NCBI RefSeq assembly: GCF_014931605.1
Contig: NZ_CP053382.1
Span: 1,240,001 to 1,304,000 of the forward strand
Direction of reading: 5' to 3'
Length of the DNA stretch: 64,000 nt
DNA from: Halomonas sp. MCCC 1A13316
GTDB taxonomy: Bacteria > Pseudomonadota > Gammaproteobacteria > Pseudomonadales > Halomonadaceae
The first letter of the stretch is position 1, and the number at the start of each line of letters is the position of its first letter. The translations under genes were made by a program, and so were the position numbers. The notes beneath the pieces were generated by a model. That model did not search any database, was not told where the DNA came from, and was given only the letters and a program-made list of their open reading frames with translations. Shown one piece after another: positions 52,336 through 64,000 of the stretch.

Positions 52336-53262
52336 ATGTCCTTCATAAACTTGGGGCTTGTCGGCTTCGGCAAGATCGCTCGCGACCAGCATCAACCGGC
52401 TTTAGCCGAAAGTGACGAATTTCGTTTGGTTGCCAGTGCCGATCCGCATTCACTCCACGAATCTGTGCCCGGCTACGCAGCCTTGGATGATATGCTTGCG
52501 GCGCATCCGGAGATTGATGCGGTGGCCATCTGTACGCCCACCAGCCTGCGCTACTCGCAGGCTCATCTGGCCCTTGAGCAGGGCAAACACGTGCTGCTGG
52601 AGAAACCGCCGGGCGCGACGCTGAGTGAAGTCGAAGATTTAGCGTTGTTGGCAGAGCGCCAGGGCTGCACCTTGTTCGCCGCCTGGCATTCGCGCTTCGC
52701 CCCGGGCGTGGCGGATGCGCGCGAGTGGTTGCGTGAGCGTCAGGTGCAGCGAGTCGAGATCGATTGGAAAGAAGATGTCCGTGTATGGCACCCCGGTCAG
52801 GCTTGGATCTGGGAGCCGGCCGGAATGGGCGTTTTCGACCCGGGCATCAATGCATTGTCGATCATCACCGAAATACTTCCGCACGCCTTCTTCCTACGGG
52901 TTGCTCGGCTGTGGATACCTTGCAATTGTCAAGCGCCGATTGCGGCCCGGCTGGACTTCAGCGACGCCTTGGCGACACCGATTGTGGCTAACTTCGATTT
53001 CCGCCAGTCCGGCCCGCCGACCTGGAGCATACATGTCGAGACCGATTGCGGTCGCCTAAGCCTGTCCCAGGGCGGACGCCGGCTGGAAGTCGCCGGGCAG
53101 TGTGTTCTCGATGCCGATGAGCGCGAATACCCCGGGCTCTATGCACGTTTTGCCGAGCTGATTCGCAGCGGGGGCTCGGAGGTGGACCTGGCGCCATTGC
53201 GTCATGTGGCAGATGCCTGCCTATTGGGGTGGCGCGAGACGACCGAAGCCTTTCACGAGTGA
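52336..53262 (+). CDS. L-arabinose/D-galactose 1-dehydrogenase (Gfo/Idh/MocA family)
   Basis: 308 residues, the usual length for this subgroup. The NAD(P)-binding site is INLGLVGFGKIARDQHQPAL, and the EKPPGATLSEVEDL segment holds the catalytic lysine. WHSRFAPGV and ...EDVRVWHPGQAWIWEPAGMGVFDPGINALSI closely resemble Azospirillum/Pseudomonas L-arabinose (D-galactose) 1-dehydrogenase. It oxidises the aldose to the 1,4-lactone, the first step of the non-phosphorylative route. It lies at the left edge of the pathway cluster, convergent with the FAH-family gene. Confidence 0.83.
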   Translation: MSFINLGLVGFGKIARDQHQPALAESDEFRLVASADPHSLHESVPGYAALDDMLAAHPEIDAVAICTPTSLRYSQAHLALEQGKHVLLEKPPGATLSEVEDLALLAERQGCTLFAAWHSRFAPGVADAREWLRERQVQRVEIDWKEDVRVWHPGQAWIWEPAGMGVFDPGINALSIITEILPHAFFLRVARLWIPCNCQAPIAARLDFSDALATPIVANFDFRQSGPPTWSIHVETDCGRLSLSQGGRRLEVAGQCVLDADEREYPGLYARFAELIRSGGSEVDLAPLRHVADACLLGWRETTEAFHE

Positions 53263-53326
53263 TTCGAGTGGCCAACGCATCGGGCGATCCTTGAATCGCC
53301 CTATGCAGCATTGCTATTAAAGCGAT

Positions 53327-54475
53327 CTAGTGGCGATGGGCTCGCCACTGGCGTATGCCGAAGGTCCACGGCGGCAGCTTATCGGATCGGTCGACGCGAT
53401 TGACCAGCGCGCCCAGCGCCGGGGTGGCGATGGTGACGCTGTCGCCGATATGGTGGGTAAAGCCCTGGCCCTCGCCGTCGCGGTCCTGGATCGGCGAGAA
53501 CATGGTGCCGAGGAACAGCATGAATCCGTCGGGGTACTGGTGGTGCGCGCCGACGGTCTGGCGCACCAGATCCAGCGGGTCGCGGCTGATCTCGCGCATG
53601 TCGCTCTCGCCTTCGAGCAGGAAGCCGTCGTCCTCGCCCTCAATGCGCAGCGTGACATGTGCCTGGCGCACGCTGTCCAGCGTGAAGTGCTCGTCGAACA
53701 GGCGAATGAACGGTCCGATGGCGCAAGAAGCATTGTTGTCCTTGGCCTTGCCCAGCAGCAGGGCGCTGCGGCCCTCGACGTCGCGCAGGTTGACGTCATT
53801 GCCCAGCGTGGCGCCCTTGGGTTCGCCCTGGGCATCCACCGCCAATACGATTTCGGGCTCGGGGTTGTTCCATTTCGATGCCGGATGCAGGCCGACACGG
53901 GCACCAAAGCCTACCGAGGAGAAGGGTTGTGCCTTGGTGAACACCTCGGCGTCGGGCCCCAGGCCCACCTCCATGTACTGCGACCAGGCGCCGCGGGCCT
54001 GGAGTGCCGCCTTGAGCGCCATGGCCTCGTCGGACCCCGGTGCGATGCGCGACAGGTCCTGGCCGATCACCTCGTTGAGCTCGCTACGCAACAGGCTGGC
54101 CTTGGTGGCATCACCGCCGGCCTGCTCCTCGATCACCCGCTCCAGCAGGCTCACGGCGAAGGTCACGCCGCAGGCCTTGATCGCCTGCACGTCGCAGGGC
54201 GCGAGCAGGTAGGGCAGTCGCTGCGGTTCGGCCAGGGAGTTCTCCAGTAGGGTCGCGACGGGGCCGAGCGATTCGCCTTCCACGCCTCGGGCGAAGTCGG
54301 CGGCATCGTTGCGGTCGAGCAGGTCGGCCATGCAGTCGCACTGGGAGGAGATGTCGGTCACCTCCCCTCGGCGCACCACCACCAGGGCCGGGCCGTCGTC
54401 TCGCCATGCACGGCCCACCAGCAGGGCCTGCTCCGCGTCCTGGGGAAGGTAAACGGTCGTCTTGTTGTCGTTCAC
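53327..54475 (-). CDS. FAH-family 2-keto-3-deoxy-L-arabonate dehydratase (AraD1-like)
   Basis: 382 residues. The C-terminal two thirds is a fumarylacetoacetate-hydrolase fold: FTKAQPFSSVGFGARVGLHPASKWNNPEPEIVLAV with the metal-binding E-x-E, GNDVNLRDVEGRSALLLGKAKDNNASCAIGPFI, and GFMLFLGTMFSP. This architecture matches the 'AraD1' group that turns 2-keto-3-deoxy-pentonate into 2-oxoglutarate semialdehyde. The neighbours supply every other step, which supports the assignment. It follows the aldehyde dehydrogenase gene by only 3 bp. Confidence 0.8.
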   Translation of the reverse strand: MNDNKTTVYLPQDAEQALLVGRAWRDDGPALVVVRRGEVTDISSQCDCMADLLDRNDAADFARGVEGESLGPVATLLENSLAEPQRLPYLLAPCDVQAIKACGVTFAVSLLERVIEEQAGGDATKASLLRSELNEVIGQDLSRIAPGSDEAMALKAALQARGAWSQYMEVGLGPDAEVFTKAQPFSSVGFGARVGLHPASKWNNPEPEIVLAVDAQGEPKGATLGNDVNLRDVEGRSALLLGKAKDNNASCAIGPFIRLFDEHFTLDSVRQAHVTLRIEGEDDGFLLEGESDMREISRDPLDLVRQTVGAHHQYPDGFMLFLGTMFSPIQDRDGEGQGFTHHIGDSVTIATPALGALVNRVDRSDKLPPWTFGIRQWRAHRH

Positions 54476-54478
54476 GTC

Positions 54479-56056
54479 TCAAGCCTCGCGTTTGCCATCG
54501 ACCAACCGTGACACACCCCAGGGGTTGCCGTCACGCAGCGGCTCCGGCAGCAGCTCCTGCGGCAGCGCCTGGTAGCACACCGGGCGCAGGAAGCGGAAGA
54601 TCGCCGCGCTGCCCACCGAAGTGGTGCGCGAGTCGGACGTGGCTGGGTAGGGGCCGCCGTGGACCATGGCGTGGCATACCTCGACCCCGGTGGGCCAGCC
54701 GTTGGCCAGTATCCGGCCCGCCTTGCGCTCGAGAATCGGCAGCAGCTGTTTGGCTGCGTCCAGGTCGCCGTCGTCCATCTGCAGGGTGGCGGTGAGCTGG
54801 CCTTCGAGCTGGCCGGTCACGCGCTTCACTTCCTCCAGGTCGGTGCATTCGATCACCAGCGAGGTGGAACCGAACACTTCCTCCTGCAGCTCGGTATCCG
54901 CGAGGAAATCCTGCGCCGCAGTAACGAACAGCCCCGCCAGGCACGGATGAGCGGATTCGCCGGCCTGGCCGCGGGCGACTTCCCTGACTTTCGAGTTCGA
55001 CACCAGCCGACCCACACCCTGCTCATATGCCGTATGGATGCCCGGGGTGAGCATGGTCTGGGCGCCACTCTGTTTCACGGCGTCGCCCGCCGCCTCGACG
55101 AAGGCGTCGAGCTCGGGGCCCTTCACCGCGATGACCAGGCCCGGGTTGGTGCAGAACTGCCCGGCGCCCATATTGAGCGAGGCGACGAAGCCCTCAGCGA
55201 TCTGGGCGCCGCGTGCCCTGAGGGCTTCCGGCAGCAGGAACACCGGGTTGATCGAGCTCATCTCGGCGTAGACCGGGATCGGCTGCGGGCGGCTTTGCGC
55301 CGTCTTCATCAACGCCGTGCCGCCACCGCGGGAGCCGGTGAAGCCGACGGCCTGGATGCGTGGATCGGCGACCAGCGCCTGGCCGATCTCGCTGCCCGAG
55401 CCGAACAGCAGCGAGAAGACGCCTTCGGGCAGGCCGCTCTTGTCGACCGCACGCTGCACGGCGCGGCCGACCAGCTCCGAGGTGCCGGGGTGGGCGGAGT
55501 GGCCCTTGACGATCACCGGGCAGCCAGCGGCGAGTGCCGAGGCGGTATCGCCGCCGGCCACGGAGAACGCCAGCGGGAAGTTGCTGGCGCCGAACACCGC
55601 CACCGGGCCCAGGCCGATATGGCGCTGGCGCAGGTCGGCGCGCGGCATTGGCTGACGCTCCGGCAGGGCCGGATCGAGGCGCACGTCGAGCCACTCGCCG
55701 GCGCGCACCACGGCAGCGAATAGGCGCAGCTGGCCGCAGGTGCGGCCGCGCTCGCCCTCCAGGCGCGCCCGGGGCAGGCCGGTCTCGGCGATGGCGCGCT
55801 CGATGAGTTCGTCACCGATGGCCTCGATCTCGCTGGCGACCGTCTCGAGAAACGTTGCGCGCTCTTCGAGCGACGTCTCGCGATAGCTACCGAACGCCGC
55901 TTCGGCGAGCTCACAGGCGCGCTCGACCTCGGCCTTGCCACCGCCCGCGTAGGTGGGCTCGAGGGTCTCGCCGGTGGCGGGGTTGACGGCATGGATGGGC
56001 TGGGAACTACCGCTGACGGCCTTTTGGCCGATCAGCATCTTGCCTTCGAGTGTCAT
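54479..56056 (-). CDS. 2-Oxoglutarate (alpha-ketoglutaric) semialdehyde dehydrogenase
   Basis: 525 residues from ATG 56056 (AGGAG upstream). It belongs to the NADP-preferring ALDH subgroup of about 525 residues that oxidises 2-oxoglutarate semialdehyde: [43 protein letters not shown], the [12 protein letters not shown] cofactor loop, [10 protein letters not shown] with the general-base glutamate, and [11 protein letters not shown] with the catalytic cysteine. It delivers 2-oxoglutarate to the TCA cycle, the final pathway step. It is divergent from the dehydratase gene across about 160 bp. Confidence 0.9.
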   Translation of the reverse strand: MTLEGKMLIGQKAVSGSSQPIHAVNPATGETLEPTYAGGGKAEVERACELAEAAFGSYRETSLEERATFLETVASEIEAIGDELIERAIAETGLPRARLEGERGRTCGQLRLFAAVVRAGEWLDVRLDPALPERQPMPRADLRQRHIGLGPVAVFGASNFPLAFSVAGGDTASALAAGCPVIVKGHSAHPGTSELVGRAVQRAVDKSGLPEGVFSLLFGSGSEIGQALVADPRIQAVGFTGSRGGGTALMKTAQSRPQPIPVYAEMSSINPVFLLPEALRARGAQIAEGFVASLNMGAGQFCTNPGLVIAVKGPELDAFVEAAGDAVKQSGAQTMLTPGIHTAYEQGVGRLVSNSKVREVARGQAGESAHPCLAGLFVTAAQDFLADTELQEEVFGSTSLVIECTDLEEVKRVTGQLEGQLTATLQMDDGDLDAAKQLLPILERKAGRILANGWPTGVEVCHAMVHGGPYPATSDSRTTSVGSAAIFRFLRPVCYQALPQELLPEPLRDGNPWGVSRLVDGKREA

Positions 56057-56219
56057 GTGGGGCTCCTGCGGTTGTTGTCGATGAAGGACTCGGACCGACG
56101 GGCGCACTCCAGACGCCCGGCAACATAATGACGCTACCGCTCTATCTCGTGTATCACTATCAGCACCTCAAGGACAACCAGGCCAAGGCAAGACCGCCGA
56201 CTCGCATGAGGATCGCGAC

Positions 56220-58019
56220 ATGACCGACCGCAAGATCACGCCCGACCAGTTGCGTTCGCGCTGGTGGTTCGACAACCCCGACCACCCGGGCACCACGGCG
56301 CTCTGCATCGAGCGCTACATGAACTACGGCATCACCCTGGAAGAACTTGCCAGCGGCAAGCCGATCATCGGTATCTGCCAGTCGGGCTCCGACCTGACAC
56401 CGTGCAACCGCCACCACATCGAGCTGGTCAAGCGGGTCAAGGACGGCATTCGCGCCGCCGGCGGCGTGCCGTTCGAATTCCCGCTGCACCCCATCCACGA
56501 GAACGCGCGGCGGCCCACCGCCGCGCTGGATCGCAACCTGGCCTACCTGGGTCTGGTCGAGGTGCTGCACGGTTACCCGCTCGACGGGGTGGTGCTCACC
56601 ACCGGCTGCGACAAGACCACACCGGCGAGCCTGATGGCTGCCGCCACGGTCAATATTCCCGCCATCGTGCTCTCGGGCGGGCCGATGCTCAACGGCTGGC
56701 GCGGCGCTGACCGGGTCGGCTCCGGCACCATCGTCTGGGAGTTGCGCAAGCGCCTGGCGGCGGGCGAGATCGACTACGCCGAGTTCCTCGCCCGGGCCAG
56801 CGACTCGGCCCCCTCGGTGGGGCATTGCAACACCATGGGCACCGCCTCGACCATGAATTCGATGGCCGAGGCGCTGGGCATGAGCCTGCCCGGCTCGGCG
56901 ATGATCCCGGCGCCCTACAAGGAGCGCTCGATGGTCGCCTACGATACCGGCGCGCGCATCGTCGACATGGTGTGGCAGGACCTGCGCCCCTGCGACATCC
57001 TGGTCCGAGAGGCGTTCGAGAACGCCATCGTGGTGTGCTCGGCGCTGGGCGGCTCCTCCAACGCGCCGATCCATATCAACGCCATCGCCCGTCACTCCGG
57101 CGTCGAGATCAGCAATGACGACTGGCAGACGCTGGGCCACCCCATTCCGCTACTGGCCAACGTGATGCCCGCCGGGGCCTATCTCTCCGAGGAGTTCTAC
57201 CGCGCCGGCGGTGTGCCGGCGTTGGTCCACGAGCTGCTCGGCGCCGGCAAGCTCCACGGTGGGGCACTCACTGTCAACGGCCGCACGCTCGCCGACAACT
57301 GCACCGGATGCGAGACGCAGGATCCCGAAGTCATCCGCCGCTACGACAATCCACTCGTTGAGCAGGCCGGCTTCCTCAACCTCAAGGGCAACCTGTTCGA
57401 CTCGGCGCTGATGAAGACCAGTGTGATCTCCACCGACTTCCGCGCGCGCTTCCTCTCCAACCCCGACGATCCCGATGCCTTCGAGGGCAAGGTGGTGGTC
57501 TTCGACGGCTCGGAGGATTACCACGCGCGTATCGACGACCCTGCGCTCGGCATCGACGAGCGCACCATCCTGGTGATGCGCGGCGCCGGCCCGGTGGGGC
57601 ATCCGGGCGGCGCAGAGGTGGTCAATATGCAGCCGCCCGAGGCGCTGATTAAGCGCGGCATCGAGTCGCTGCCGTGCCTGGGCGACGGTCGCCAGTCAGG
57701 CACCTCGGGCTCGCCGTCGATCCTCAACGCTGCCCCCGAGGCAGCCATCGGGGGCGGCCTGGCGCTGCTCGAGGACGGCGACCGCCTGCGTGTCGACCTG
57801 AACCGCGGGGAGGTGCGCCTGCTGATCGAAGATGCCGAGATACAGGCACGCCGTGAACGGTTGGCGCAGCAGGGCGGCTACCGCTACCCCGATCACCAGA
57901 CGCCGTGGCAGGAGATCCAGCGCACCTTGGTCGACCAGCACGACCAGGGCATGGTCCTCAAGTTGGCGCCCAAGTACCGCGACGTGGCACGCCAGAGTCC
58001 GCCGCGCGACAATCATTGA
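56220..58019 (+). CDS. L-arabonate dehydratase (IlvD/Edd family)
   Basis: 599 residues. The iron-sulfur cysteines of this family are C53 ([13 protein letters not shown]), C130 ([10 protein letters not shown]) and C203 ([12 protein letters not shown]). The family loop [11 protein letters not shown] and the C-terminal [19 protein letters not shown] are present. Length and the [42 protein letters not shown] segment fit sugar-acid dehydratases rather than IlvD. It converts the aldonate to the 2-keto-3-deoxy acid. The lactonase gene follows by 35 bp. Confidence 0.88.
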   Translation: MTDRKITPDQLRSRWWFDNPDHPGTTALCIERYMNYGITLEELASGKPIIGICQSGSDLTPCNRHHIELVKRVKDGIRAAGGVPFEFPLHPIHENARRPTAALDRNLAYLGLVEVLHGYPLDGVVLTTGCDKTTPASLMAAATVNIPAIVLSGGPMLNGWRGADRVGSGTIVWELRKRLAAGEIDYAEFLARASDSAPSVGHCNTMGTASTMNSMAEALGMSLPGSAMIPAPYKERSMVAYDTGARIVDMVWQDLRPCDILVREAFENAIVVCSALGGSSNAPIHINAIARHSGVEISNDDWQTLGHPIPLLANVMPAGAYLSEEFYRAGGVPALVHELLGAGKLHGGALTVNGRTLADNCTGCETQDPEVIRRYDNPLVEQAGFLNLKGNLFDSALMKTSVISTDFRARFLSNPDDPDAFEGKVVVFDGSEDYHARIDDPALGIDERTILVMRGAGPVGHPGGAEVVNMQPPEALIKRGIESLPCLGDGRQSGTSGSPSILNAAPEAAIGGGLALLEDGDRLRVDLNRGEVRLLIEDAEIQARRERLAQQGGYRYPDHQTPWQEIQRTLVDQHDQGMVLKLAPKYRDVARQSPPRDNH

Positions 58020-58054
58020 GGTCAATGGAAGCCGTGAAATACGAGGGAGGATAC

Positions 58055-58939
58055 ATGCCAGAGGGCAGCATCGAAGTCGCGGTCGAACTCGACATGAGCC
58101 TGGGCGAGAGCCCGGTGTGGTCGGTGGAGCGCCAGACGCTCTACTGGGTCGACATCAACAACGGCCATGTCTACGCCTGGCGCCCTCGGGATGGCGGTGC
58201 GCCGACACGTATCGAACTGGATGAGAAGGTGGGCTGCGTGGCGCTCACAGATATGGGCCTGGTGGCGGCCGCGGCGTCGGGCATCGTGCGTCTGCCCGAG
58301 AGCGGCGAGCCCGAACGGCTGGCGACCAATGCCGAATGGCAGGCAGGGCAGGGCAATCGTTTCAACGACGGCCGCTGCGACGCCGCCGGGCGGTTGTGGG
58401 TGGGTACCATCTCCGCCGACGAGGCGAGCCCCACGGCGACGCTCTACTGTTTCGACAAAGGTGAGTTGACGCCGCGGCTGACGGGTATCGGCATCTCAAA
58501 CGGGCTTGCTTTCAGCCCCGACCGGCGCTGGCTCTACCACACCGACTCGCTGACTCGGCGCATCCTGCGCTACCCCTTCGATGTCGACAGCGGCACGCTG
58601 GGGGAGGGAGAGACCTGGGTCGACCTGGAGGCGCTGGGCCTGCCCGGCGTGCCCGACGGCGCGGCGGTGGACAGCGAAGGGTGCTACTGGAGTGCGCTCT
58701 ACGACGGCGGCCGCGTGGTGCGCTTCTCGCCCAAGGGTGAGCTGGTGGCGGAGCACGAGGTGCCGTGCCCGCACCCCACCATGGTGGCCTTCGGTGGCCC
58801 CGACCTGCGCACGCTCTACATTACCACCGCCACCCAGCATCTCGATGCCGAGGGCAAGGCGCGCTGGCCGTTGGCCGGCAGCCTGTTGCAGTTGGAAACT
58901 GGCGTCACCGGGCTGGCCGAGCCAGGCTTTAGCGGTTAA
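58055..58939 (+). CDS. SMP-30/gluconolactonase-family L-arabinolactonase
   Basis: 294 residues from ATG 58055, chosen for the GAGGGAGGAT site; the frame stays open upstream into the dehydratase gene. The beta-propeller metal site is seen as LGESPVWSVERQTLYWVDI (Glu), NRFNDGRCDAAGRLWVGTI (Asn, Asp), GISNGLAFSPDRRWLYHTDS (Asn, Asp) and GVPDGAAVDSEGCYWSAL. It hydrolyses the aldonolactone made by the 1-dehydrogenase. Its stop overlaps the convergent argE stop by 4 bp. Confidence 0.9.
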   Translation: MPEGSIEVAVELDMSLGESPVWSVERQTLYWVDINNGHVYAWRPRDGGAPTRIELDEKVGCVALTDMGLVAAAASGIVRLPESGEPERLATNAEWQAGQGNRFNDGRCDAAGRLWVGTISADEASPTATLYCFDKGELTPRLTGIGISNGLAFSPDRRWLYHTDSLTRRILRYPFDVDSGTLGEGETWVDLEALGLPGVPDGAAVDSEGCYWSALYDGGRVVRFSPKGELVAEHEVPCPHPTMVAFGGPDLRTLYITTATQHLDAEGKARWPLAGSLLQLETGVTGLAEPGFSG

Positions 58940-60090
58940 CGACTAGCCAGCCGTCGGCCCAAGGCCTGCATGAAGCGGGTGCCGGCCGCGAGCTGCTCGA
59001 TCTCGATGTACTCGTCGGGTTGATGTGCCTGACGGATGCTGCCGGGGCCGCAGATCACGGTGGGTAGCCCCACGCGCTGGAACTGACCGGCCTCGGTGGC
59101 GTAGGCCACCGCGCCGCTGGGCTGCTCACCGAGCAGCTCGCGGCATAGATTGAGGACTTCAGCATTATTGTCGTCGGCCAGCGCCGGCACGGTAACGTTC
59201 AGTGCTTCGGTGACGATGCTCGTCTCGGGCGCGCGGCGTTGCATCTCGGCCTCGAGCTCGGCGGCGTAATCGCTCACCCGGGCGATCAGATCCTCGAAGC
59301 GATCCTTGGGCAGGTGGCGAATCTCCCACTCGAAGGTGCACTCGCGGGCCATGATGTTGATCGCGGTACCGCCGGCGATTTTGCCCACGTGCAGGCTCGA
59401 GTGGGCGACGTTGAAGGCCTCGTCGACTCGTCCCTCGGCGCGTAGCTCGGCCATCACGTCCTCGATCCTGGTGACCAGCCGTGCCGCGACGTGGATCGCC
59501 GAGACGCCCTGGTCGACCTGGCTGGAGTGGGAGGCGCGGCCGGTCACCGTGGTGCGCAGGTTGGTGGCGCCCTTGTGCGCCACCACCGGCTGCATCATTG
59601 TGGGTTCGCCGACGATTACCGCCGCGGGGCGCGGGTGGTCGGCCATCAATCTTTCGATCATGCGTGGTGCGCCGATGCAGCCCACCTCCTCGTCGTAGGA
59701 GAGGGCCAGGTAGAGCGGGGCACTGAGTTCCAGGTTCACCCATTTTGGCAACTCAGCCAGGGCGCAGGCGATGAAGCCCTTCATGTCGCAGGTGCCACGT
59801 CCGTAAAGCTTGCCGTCGCCCTTGTCGATCAGGGTGAACGGGTCGGTGGACCACGGCTGGCCATCGACCGGCACCACATCGGTGTGGCCCGACAGCACCA
59901 CGCCGCCTTCCATCTCCGGCCCGATGCGTGCCAGCAGGTTGGCCTTGCTGCCGTCGTCACTCTCCACCCGCCAATGATCTACCCCATGCTCGTCGAGGTA
60001 GCCTTCGACAAAGGCGATCAGGTCGAGGTTGGAATCACGCGAAACGGTGGCAAAGCCCACCAGGCGCTCAAGCATTTCGGCGGCGGTCAT
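58936..60090 (-). CDS. argE: Acetylornithine deacetylase
   Basis: 384 residues of the M20 family with ArgE-type features: VVLSGHTDVVPVDGQPWSTDPF (zinc His and Asp), LYGRGTCDMKGFIACAL (bridging Asp), LSYDEEVGCIGAP (catalytic Glu pair) and CGPGSIRQAHQPDEYIEI near the end (zinc His). It removes acetate from N-acetylornithine in arginine synthesis. A related M20 amidohydrolase acting on other N-acyl amino acids cannot be fully excluded. It is transcribed alone. Confidence 0.88.
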   Translation of the reverse strand: MTAAEMLERLVGFATVSRDSNLDLIAFVEGYLDEHGVDHWRVESDDGSKANLLARIGPEMEGGVVLSGHTDVVPVDGQPWSTDPFTLIDKGDGKLYGRGTCDMKGFIACALAELPKWVNLELSAPLYLALSYDEEVGCIGAPRMIERLMADHPRPAAVIVGEPTMMQPVVAHKGATNLRTTVTGRASHSSQVDQGVSAIHVAARLVTRIEDVMAELRAEGRVDEAFNVAHSSLHVGKIAGGTAINIMARECTFEWEIRHLPKDRFEDLIARVSDYAAELEAEMQRRAPETSIVTEALNVTVPALADDNNAEVLNLCRELLGEQPSGAVAYATEAGQFQRVGLPTVICGPGSIRQAHQPDEYIEIEQLAAGTRFMQALGRRLASR

Positions 60091-62617
<2,527 letters not shown>

Positions 62618-62645
62618 TCCAGTCGTGAAGCGAGGAGTGACAGAG

Positions 62646-62669
62646 GCGCCCCGGCAACGGGGCGCTTTT
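62646..62669 (+). terminator. Rho-independent terminator of katG
   Basis: GCGCCCCG-GCAA-CGGGGCGC, an 8-bp perfect stem with a GNRA-type loop, followed by TTTTG. Confidence 0.92.
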
Positions 62670-62892
62670 GCGTCTAGTGGTGCCTGCCGAAGTAAGTCCG
62701 GGGGGATGGCGAGTTTGTAGAGGTGGCAACTGCTCAGAATTTCTTACAAGTTCAGAAGAGCCAGGTAACCTCGATCAGGTTATGCTGGGAGCGCTGGCTT
62801 ACTGGTCCCTAAGCCGATTTGATGGCAGTCTAGGTAAACAGCCAGTAACAAGCTGCCGGTAGAGCAAGCGATGGCAAGAATCGGGGATACGC

Positions 62893-64000
62893 ATGCAGGG
62901 ACAGAACAACCGCAGCAATGGCGGCAACTTCGGCTTCCTTGCCGGGCACGATTCGGTCTTTCTCGAACTCGCCTCAAGTGCTGAGCGCGCTTTCAGTTAC
63001 GACCCCAATACCACACTGATCAAGCTGCGTCAGCTCGGCGAAGCCATGGCCCAGGACATTGCCGCGCGTTTGGGTATCGAGCTTGAGGAGCGCTCGAGCC
63101 AGCGCGACCTGCTCTACCGCATCGACAGCACGCTGGGTCTCGACCCCACGGTGCGCGAACTCTTCCATACCCTGCGTATCGAGGGTAACAAGGCGACTCA
63201 CCAGTTTCGTACCCAGCACCGCGAGGCGATCCAGGGGCTCAAGGTCGCTCGTAGCCTGGCGATATGGTTCCACCGTGCTTTCGCGGACCCCGATTTCAAG
63301 CCTGGCGCTTTTTACTCCGCCGGCAGATCCCAGCGTGCAATTGCGAGAGCTCCAGGCCGAAATGGAGCGCCTGCAGGGCGAACTGGCAAGTGCTACCGAG
63401 CAGGCCGAGGCCCAGCGCAAGTTAGCCGAGCTGGAAGCCCGCGAGAAGCAGGAGTACGCCGAGCTGGCCGAGGCCATGGACGAGGAAGCCCGAGCCCTGG
63501 CAGAAGAGTCGCGAGCCCAACAGGCCGATCTTGAGCGCCGTGAGCGTGAATTTCAGCAGCGTCTGGCGGAGCAGGCCCGTGAGGGAGCCGATAGCGAGCC
63601 GCCCAAGGCGATGCGCCATCGCATCGGCCAGGCCGACCGGGCGCTCAACGCTCAACTGGGCCTGGATGAGGAACTGACTCGCCTGTTGATCGACCAGCAG
63701 CTTCGTGAGTCCGGCTGGGAGGCCGACACTCAGGCGCTTTCTTGGAAGAAGGGAGTGCGTCCTGAAGCGAATCGTTACCTGGCCATAGCTGAGTGGGAAT
63801 TGCCGAACGGGCAGCGCGCCGATTACGTGCTGTTTCACGGCTTTACTCCTATTGGCGTGGTTGAGGCCAAGCGCCAAAACATCGATGTGGCGGGTAAACT
63901 TGGGCAAGCCGAGCGCTATTCGCGTGGCTTCACGGGCGCTTTCGCGCCGAAGGGACAATTCGAACCCGCCTGGGAGCGGGAAGGGCGCACCATTGCATGG
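62893..64000 (+). CDS. hsdR: Type I restriction endonuclease R subunit (HsdR), N-terminal part, frameshifted and cut by the window end
   Basis: A DUF4145-like domain (about 15-140: SSAERAFSYDPNTTLIKLRQLGEAMAQDI, then LFHTLRIEGNKATHQFR) starts the protein. After FKPGAF the frame shifts: the ATG frame becomes Arg/Gly-rich, while another frame continues with a coiled coil (LRELQAEMERLQGELA) and then ESGWEADTQAL, RYLAIAEWELPNGQRADYVL, PIGVVEAKRQNIDV, the endonuclease core with its Asp and E-A-K. One extra T in TTTTT (63309-63313) explains the break. The motor domain and any hsdM/hsdS lie beyond the window. Confidence 0.8.

Overview
The window is GC-rich bacterial chromosomal DNA, dense in genes, from a heterotrophic gammaproteobacterium. 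A Halomonas-like organism (Halomonadaceae) is the best guess, because the gene set (TRAP-TAXI uptake, assimilatory nitrate/nitrite reduction under NasT-NasS, OapA/MepM-type peptidase, KatG) and base composition fit that family. This taxonomic call is inference. No rRNA, tRNA or CRISPR array is visible.

Layout. 1-2.4 kb: an HlyD-like adaptor / FtsX-type permease / LolD-like ATPase export operon. 2.5-8.7 kb: a two-component system divergent from a cytochrome b561, a methyltransferase, an EEP-family hydrolase and a cupin. 8.8-11.8 kb: an accessory patch of lower GC. A NERD-domain gene loses its C-terminal half where AT-rich DNA begins. That DNA looks like integron gene cassettes without an integrase: a 68-codon ORF split by a complete IS30-family element, then a DUF2971 gene bounded by complementary attC-type core sites. 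The second attC-like site is itself split by an internally deleted IS481-family relic with an 8-bp target duplication.

12.4-22.8 kb: nitrate assimilation. nirD, nirB and an FAD oxidoreductase run leftward, preceded by the regulators nasT-nasS; nasA and cobA (siroheme) run rightward. Both operons have leader RNAs with hairpins whose loops carry A1 and G4 and whose second hairpin overlaps a terminator-like stem, as expected for ANTAR (NasT) antitermination. A NarK-type transporter at 34.6-36.0 kb probably supplies the nitrate.

22.9-34.5 kb: a protein with two Rho-N-like motifs, an AI-2E family permease, a response regulator with a degenerate HD-GYP domain, a peroxiredoxin, a GFA-family protein and a histone-deacetylase-family hydrolase. 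Then comes a LysR / TAXI / fused TRAP permease / split AtuA operon of unknown substrate. 36.3-46.4 kb: two L,D-transpeptidases, a DUF1127 protein, an ABC exporter, an M23 peptidase, a pirin, a LysR regulator and a glutathionyl-hydroquinone reductase. 46.4-49.5 kb: a LacI regulator divergent from a sugar isomerase and a decayed Gfo/Idh/MocA gene, with two LacI-type operators between. 50.4-52.2 kb: a DeaD-type RNA helicase.

52.3-58.9 kb: a complete set of enzymes for non-phosphorylative oxidation of L-arabinose (or a similar aldose) to 2-oxoglutarate: dehydrogenase, lactonase, aldonate dehydratase, FAH-family 2-keto-3-deoxy acid dehydratase and semialdehyde dehydrogenase. The window ends with argE, katG and the start of a frameshifted hsdR.

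Three genes (nasS, the Gfo gene and hsdR) each look broken by one base in a short homopolymer, which raises the possibility of sequencing error.
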